NCBI GenBank assembly: GCA_017416145.1
Contig: JAFQDD010000003.1
Coordinates: forward strand, 1-64,000
Direction of reading: 5' to 3'
DNA: 64,000 nt
DNA from: Spirochaetaceae bacterium
Lineage (GTDB): Bacteria > Spirochaetota > Spirochaetia > Treponematales > Treponemataceae
Part shown: positions 59,843-64,000 of the stretch, one piece after another
How the letters are laid out: each line of letters starts with the position of its first letter
How positions within the stretch are numbered: position 1 is the first letter of the stretch
Translations under genes and position numbers: made by a program
The notes under the pieces: model-generated
Database searches by the model: none
The model's input: only the letters and a program-made list of their open reading frames with translations
What the model was told of the DNA's origin: nothing

Positions 59843-61144
59843 TTATATTGAAATCTGGATAATCGGAAACTTCGCAAAAAAGTTTACTATCCACGTTAGT
59901 ATTACATAAATCACAGACATTATACAACCAATTGGAGATAAAAGAAAAGGGATAATCAAAGATAAAATCAAAGCAAATATTCCAAAAGACAAAAAAATTG
60001 AAGCTAAAGGACTTACTACCACAGAAGCAATTACTCCAAAAGGAGAATAAGTTCCAAAACCTACAAGACAAATTGGAGAAGTGATAAGTTGAGCTCCAAG
60101 AGATGATGAAATATCACTAGATAATTTTTTGGGGAAAATCTTGCAAAACAAAGGTAAAAATAATTTTTGACCAAAATCCAAACCGATTAAAGCACAATAT
60201 GACAAAATAAATCCATAATTATATATATGACTAGGAAATATTGAAATTTGAATCAAAAAACTTAAGGACAAAATCCCCAAAAGATTTGTTTTAATATCTA
60301 ATTTTTTGAAAACCGAGCCTAAAATCATACAAAGTAAAGCTCGAAACAAACTTGGGGAAAGTCCAGCAAACCATACAAAAATCATCACTATAATTAGGGA
60401 AATCATTTGGGATTTCTTTTTGGTGATTTTGTTTGGAAGGGAAGCAAAAATTGATAAATGCATTCCTGATAAAGCCAAAACATGAGCCAAACCAGCATTA
60501 TTAAATGATTTTTGCACTTCTTCAGAAGTGTATTCCCTAGAACCAGAAAGCAAAGCCAATAACAAACCGCCACATTCTCCCCAATTATAAAGGATTCTCT
60601 TCAACATTAAACGAGAATAAGCTCGGTAAAAATTAATTTTCGACTTATATCCGTGGGAAACAACTTCTTCTACATAAAAAGCCGGAGAACCATCTTCCCT
60701 TTCTAAATAACTGACTTTTGAAACAAGAGAAATCCCATTTTCAATAATGGGAAACTGGCTTTGAAAACCGTATGTTTGTTCTAAATCAACAGTAGGCAGA
60801 CTTTTTTCCTGTACTGTAGATTTTCGTGTTTTTGCAACTGTGTTCAGTTTTCCAGGATAATAAGCTTCTACTATTTCACTTGGAATATACAGCGAAACTT
60901 CTCCTCTGGCAGAGCTAGAAAAACCTTCCTTTGAAAAGACATAATTTGGAGAAAAAACGACTGAATAAGTCTTTCCAGAACTTGATTTTACTGGGTTAGA
61001 CATGACAGTCCCCGATAAAATCTCCACATCAGAGTTTTTTAGCAAAGTAAAAAAGGGTTTACTAGTTTTTGGTGTAATAATTCCAGTATAAAAAAGAAAA
61101 ATACACAGCAAAGAGGCAATAATTGTTGGTGAAAAATGTTTCAA
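59843..61144 (-). CDS. ComEC/Rec2-family membrane protein
   Basis: A 433-residue polytopic membrane protein. An N-terminal hydrophobic start is followed by a soluble DUF4131-like part (to about residue 200) and the ComEC channel core with LAHVLALSGMHLSIFASL and FAGLSPSLFRALLCMIL. It lacks the C-terminal metallo-beta-lactamase domain of full ComEC (700-800 residues), a short form also seen in other spirochaetes. In competent bacteria ComEC moves single-stranded DNA across the inner membrane; competence here is not shown. Confidence 0.85.
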   Translation of the reverse strand: MKHFSPTIIASLLCIFLFYTGIITPKTSKPFFTLLKNSDVEILSGTVMSNPVKSSSGKTYSVVFSPNYVFSKEGFSSSARGEVSLYIPSEIVEAYYPGKLNTVAKTRKSTVQEKSLPTVDLEQTYGFQSQFPIIENGISLVSKVSYLEREDGSPAFYVEEVVSHGYKSKINFYRAYSRLMLKRILYNWGECGGLLLALLSGSREYTSEEVQKSFNNAGLAHVLALSGMHLSIFASLPNKITKKKSQMISLIIVMIFVWFAGLSPSLFRALLCMILGSVFKKLDIKTNLLGILSLSFLIQISIFPSHIYNYGFILSYCALIGLDFGQKLFLPLFCKIFPKKLSSDISSSLGAQLITSPICLVGFGTYSPFGVIASVVVSPLASIFLSFGIFALILSLIIPFLLSPIGCIMSVIYVILTWIVNFFAKFPIIQISI

Positions 61145-62305
61145 TTAAAATTTTAGTCCTGCAAGTGCCACACGGGAAGCCTCGATAATTTCCTCTGAAT
61201 AAGACAAATATCCCACATAAAGAAGATTATCAAATGCAGTTTTGTTACCAAGGTTTCCAAGTGCGTTAATAACAGCAAGTACTACCGACTCGCTGCAGGA
61301 AATACCTTGTTCTGTTTGACTATTAAAATAAGCCAAATAATCTGACAAAATTGAACTTGCTTTTGATGTTGCCAATTCTTCCACACAGGAAATAATTTCG
61401 ATATAGTCATCTTCAGCTAAAGATTCATTTTCGTATTCAGATCGAGCAAAATTGAAAAAACTTACTACCAAATCAGCCGAACGAGTCCAACCAACTCGTC
61501 TAAGTTCTCTAATCGCAGAAAGTTGAAAATCAATTAACTCATTTTTTTGATTAGTATCTCCTATATAAATAATAGATACCTGCAATGCTTTTTCTGCAAT
61601 TTCTGCCCGTAAAAAGTCAGAATTTTTTTCATTATTTAGCACAATTTTAAGAGCAAGATGTTTTTCAGATAAAGAACCCTTTTCGATAATAGAAACCATA
61701 TCAGTTTTGTATCTTTCAACAAATCCTGATATTACATTTTCAGACTGTTTTCTAACGGATTCTGGAACATTTGTAGAAGCAGCATATTTAAATAATACTG
61801 GAAAAAATGAAGAATCATCAATTTGTTCCATTGTAGAAATCAACAATTCCATTGGTTCTTCTTGGGGATTTTCCAACAATGAAAAACCATAATCCTTTAG
61901 TAAAATATTTATCTTTGAATCATTGATTTGCAATTTTGATATAGAATTCAAAATCGAATTTCTAATTATTTCTGAATCATACAATGGAAACAAATCAATA
62001 AAAAATTGTGAAACCTTGCTTTTATCAACCTTGTCCAAATTTTCCACTGTAATTTTTGCCAACTGAATCATTGAATCATCAGTTTTTAAAATATCTCCGT
62101 AATTTACCACAAAATCCATAGAAGATAAAAATATTTCTTCAAGATTTTCTTCCATTGTGGCAGCTTCACTTATTACTTGAATTTTATCTTGCAAATTTCC
62201 ACGATAAAATGTTTTTTTTAGAATCATAATCTGTTCATCTTGAGAATTTGCAAAAATCATCATAGGAATTAGTATAATTAAAATTGATAAAAAGTTTTTT
62301 TTCAT
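61145..62305 (-). CDS. secreted HEAT-repeat-like protein
   Basis: A 386-residue protein with a signal peptide MKKNFLSILIILIPMMIFAN. The remainder is a chain of helical pairs typical of HEAT/ARM repeats (for example EKHLALKIVLNNEKNSDFLR, VVLAVINALGNLGNKTAFDN). Such repeats form protein-binding solenoids in the periplasm. Its start overlaps the end of the PilZ gene by four bases, so the two are translated together. Confidence 0.75.
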   Translation of the reverse strand: MKKNFLSILIILIPMMIFANSQDEQIMILKKTFYRGNLQDKIQVISEAATMEENLEEIFLSSMDFVVNYGDILKTDDSMIQLAKITVENLDKVDKSKVSQFFIDLFPLYDSEIIRNSILNSISKLQINDSKINILLKDYGFSLLENPQEEPMELLISTMEQIDDSSFFPVLFKYAASTNVPESVRKQSENVISGFVERYKTDMVSIIEKGSLSEKHLALKIVLNNEKNSDFLRAEIAEKALQVSIIYIGDTNQKNELIDFQLSAIRELRRVGWTRSADLVVSFFNFARSEYENESLAEDDYIEIISCVEELATSKASSILSDYLAYFNSQTEQGISCSESVVLAVINALGNLGNKTAFDNLLYVGYLSYSEEIIEASRVALAGLKF

Positions 62306-63507
62306 TTTTGCTCCAAATTTTTTGAAACTGAAGATTCTTCTTTTAAGAAATCTTCAAAACTTTGTGTTTGCAAAGAATCTTCTCCATCCTTGGAAGATTC
62401 CACCTTTTGATTTGTATTTGTAGTTCCATTTTTTTCAGAAACTGGTTCTGTAATTTCTTCCTTTTCTGAAGAAGCATCACTTTCTGCTTGAGACATAGCC
62501 TCAAAAGCATCTTTTTCTTCTTGAGGAATAACATTATAAACATAAGTTAAGATTTCATTTTTCATTTTTTGAGGCAAAGTTACACATTCAAAATGCAAAC
62601 GAGATTGATTTGAATTTTGGTTATATTCTACAGCTCGAACCACGCCAAACATTACAATGTATTCTTCACCTAGTTGAAATTGAATCTTAATTTTTATGTT
62701 TTTTTGCCCTTTTCCTCCAATACGAATCAAAGCTCCGTCTTCGGACAAATCTTCTATTAAACATTTTAATCCGCTAGAAGTTTCAATTGCTGTTTGGCTC
62801 ATAGTTTCAGAATTTACAATATAAAGCTGCCCAATAATGTTACAGGCACATCGCACAGATTTTCGTTTTTGAGAGCGAATCAGATTTTCCGTGTGTTCCA
62901 ATTGCAAAACTGAAGCACCGTTAAAAGCTCCAGCATCTTTGACGATTGTATCAAAAACATATCCAGCATCTCCGGCTCTTTGAAGATAAACACTAACAGA
63001 TTTTCCAACCCATTCAGTGGCCGAAAGCAAAATCACATTTTTTTGTAGTGGCAAAGTTATTACCAAATCTCGACCAACATTTACAACTTTTGAAGAAAAA
63101 ACACCAAAACCTTTCAAAACAATTCTAATTTTTTGACCAGACTTTAAAGATTTTGTTGATTTCATTGAATGACTATTTTTTGGGTCCAACTCAACCTTGG
63201 TTCGATAATTGTATAATTTTTCTACAAATTTTTGAATTTTTGGATCATTTTCCACGTGACGCTCTTGTGCATCCTTTAAAATAAAAGCAATGCAGTTATT
63301 TAATGCAGGAACTGATAAAAATAATGAAACCGGTTCTGGAATATTTGCAAAGGAAGCAGCTTGATAAAGTAAATAAATTTCTTTTGCCTTAAAACCAGAA
63401 TCCAATCCTGTTGAAAAAAACTTTATAAAATCACTTTTGTGATACAAAAATCTCACAAAAATAATTAAAAGTAAGACAAAAATTATGAAAAAAACTGCAC
63501 CAATCAA
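62302..63507 (-). CDS. membrane-anchored PilZ c-di-GMP receptor
   Basis: A 401-residue protein. One N-terminal membrane helix (AVFFIIFVLLLIIFVRFLYH) is followed by a YcgR-like N-domain and then a PilZ domain from about residue 205: RKSVR (the RxxxR motif) and DLSEDGALIRIGG (DxSxxG) are both intact, so it should bind c-di-GMP. The tail from about residue 340 is Ser/Glu-rich and disordered. Spirochaete PilZ proteins affect motility and virulence; that role is inferred from family knowledge. Confidence 0.9.
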   Translation of the reverse strand: MIGAVFFIIFVLLLIIFVRFLYHKSDFIKFFSTGLDSGFKAKEIYLLYQAASFANIPEPVSLFLSVPALNNCIAFILKDAQERHVENDPKIQKFVEKLYNYRTKVELDPKNSHSMKSTKSLKSGQKIRIVLKGFGVFSSKVVNVGRDLVITLPLQKNVILLSATEWVGKSVSVYLQRAGDAGYVFDTIVKDAGAFNGASVLQLEHTENLIRSQKRKSVRCACNIIGQLYIVNSETMSQTAIETSSGLKCLIEDLSEDGALIRIGGKGQKNIKIKIQFQLGEEYIVMFGVVRAVEYNQNSNQSRLHFECVTLPQKMKNEILTYVYNVIPQEEKDAFEAMSQAESDASSEKEEITEPVSEKNGTTNTNQKVESSKDGEDSLQTQSFEDFLKEESSVSKNLEQK

Positions 63508-63575
63508 AACAAACCCTCTATATTTTTAAAATCAATTGATTATTTTATATTATTATAGCATATTATTTTAGGAAT

Positions 63576-64000
63576 ATGTATTATTTTGCAGAACTTTTTG
63601 TAATTTTAACATTTTTTATTTTACCACCAATTTTTTCAACTACGCCCTCAGCAGGTTTTATTCAATTCACTTTTTATCAGATTCTAATATATGGATTTTT
63701 GGGAATTTATTGTTTAATTCGAGGGAAAAATCTTGTAACAGAAAACACTTTTTTTTCTCGAGAAAATACAAAAAAAATCTCAATAAAACATCTTCTTGCA
63801 TTATCAATAATTATCTTAATATTCTTATTTTCAAACGGATATTTATGGAAAATAATTGCAGGATTAAATCAAGAAAAAATTCAACTTCAAAAATCAGTTT
63901 TCTATCAACTTTTTCAAATCTTTGGGATTTTGGTTTATGCCTTTTACGAAGAAACGATGTATCGATATTTTTTGCCAACTTCCATCGGGAAAAATCTTAG
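63576..64000 (+). CDS. CPBP-family intramembrane metalloprotease, partial
   Basis: The first 141 codons of a gene cut by the window edge, starting MYYFAELFVILTFFILPPIF. About four membrane helices lead to YAFYEETMYRYFLPTSIG, the EExxxR motif I of CAAX-protease/bacteriocin-processing (CPBP) enzymes. The remaining active-site motifs lie beyond 64000. A TAGGA-like site or a close TATTTT box precedes the ATG. Divergent from the PilZ gene. Confidence 0.75.
   Translation, partial: MYYFAELFVILTFFILPPIFSTTPSAGFIQFTFYQILIYGFLGIYCLIRGKNLVTENTFFSRENTKKISIKHLLALSIIILIFLFSNGYLWKIIAGLNQEKIQLQKSVFYQLFQIFGILVYAFYEETMYRYFLPTSIGKNL

Noticed and set aside
63710-64000. Plus-strand ORF rich in Asn and Arg at the right edge
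   Set aside because: It is the wrong frame of the CPBP protease gene that starts at 63576.

Overview
The window looks like a chromosome segment of a host-associated spirochaete, most likely a Treponema. The evidence is the AT-rich, A/T-homopolymer-rich DNA, many genes with a TATAAT-like -10 box only a few bases from the ATG and no Shine-Dalgarno site, BspA-type leucine-rich-repeat proteins, a large c-di-GMP gene set with PilZ, and GC-rich palindromic intergenic elements. The species call is inference; no rRNA or tRNA gene is present to test it.

Layout. 0-5 kb: a phosphate operon read leftwards (pstS-pstC-pstA-pstB-phoU) behind a six-hexamer Pho-box-like element. 5-7.3 kb: a two-gene restriction-modification system. 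7.5-9.7 kb: a decayed arsenic-type operon (arsR, C_GCAxxG_C_C protein, DUF5714 protein, deleted arsC) split by an inserted mazF module with an 18-bp duplication. 9.8-19.3 kb: the most unusual region, a gene-cassette array in which twelve copies of a 36-bp repeat separate single small ORFs. Two partial copies of a Cas2-like 3' end sit directly before repeats. A second, 24-bp repeat follows the DUF4160-like ORFs on both strands, and part of the array is inverted, deleted or duplicated. 19.5-23.7 kb: a complete IS1595-family transposon with 13-bp inverted repeats and a perfect 8-bp target duplication, carrying a BcgI-like nuclease/methyltransferase and specificity pair. 23.8-31.9 kb: accessory genes (another cassette-family paralogue, two BspA-like LRR proteins, small membrane proteins, a LysR locus, a relB antitoxin with a frameshifted yoeB).

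32-64 kb is more ordinary chromosome: flavodoxin-fold reductase, PcfJ-like protein, HAD phosphatase, YbaK deacylase, HD-GYP phosphodiesterase, TetM-like GTPase, two GNATs, an outer-membrane protein candidate, fructosamine kinase, GGDEF and EAL proteins, carB, a ComFB-domain protein, a ThrE pair, folC, two pseudouridine synthases, a YggS protein, rsmA, a ComEC-like protein, a HEAT-repeat protein, a PilZ protein and a truncated CPBP protease at the right edge.

The genes fall into three themes. Mobile and defence DNA fills 5-31 kb (two R-M systems, three toxin-antitoxin loci or remnants, a cassette array, a transposon). Second-messenger signalling is concentrated in 36-63 kb (HD-GYP, GGDEF, degenerate GGDEF-EAL, ComFB, PilZ). 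Housekeeping metabolism and RNA modification make up most of the right end. The best candidate for an undescribed system is the 36-bp repeat cassette array. It combines CRISPR-like repeat features (36 bp, neighbouring cas2 remnants, a terminal TGATACAAC) with integron-like content (one promoter-bearing ORF per interval), but neither a cas1/cas9 nor an integrase gene lies inside the window.
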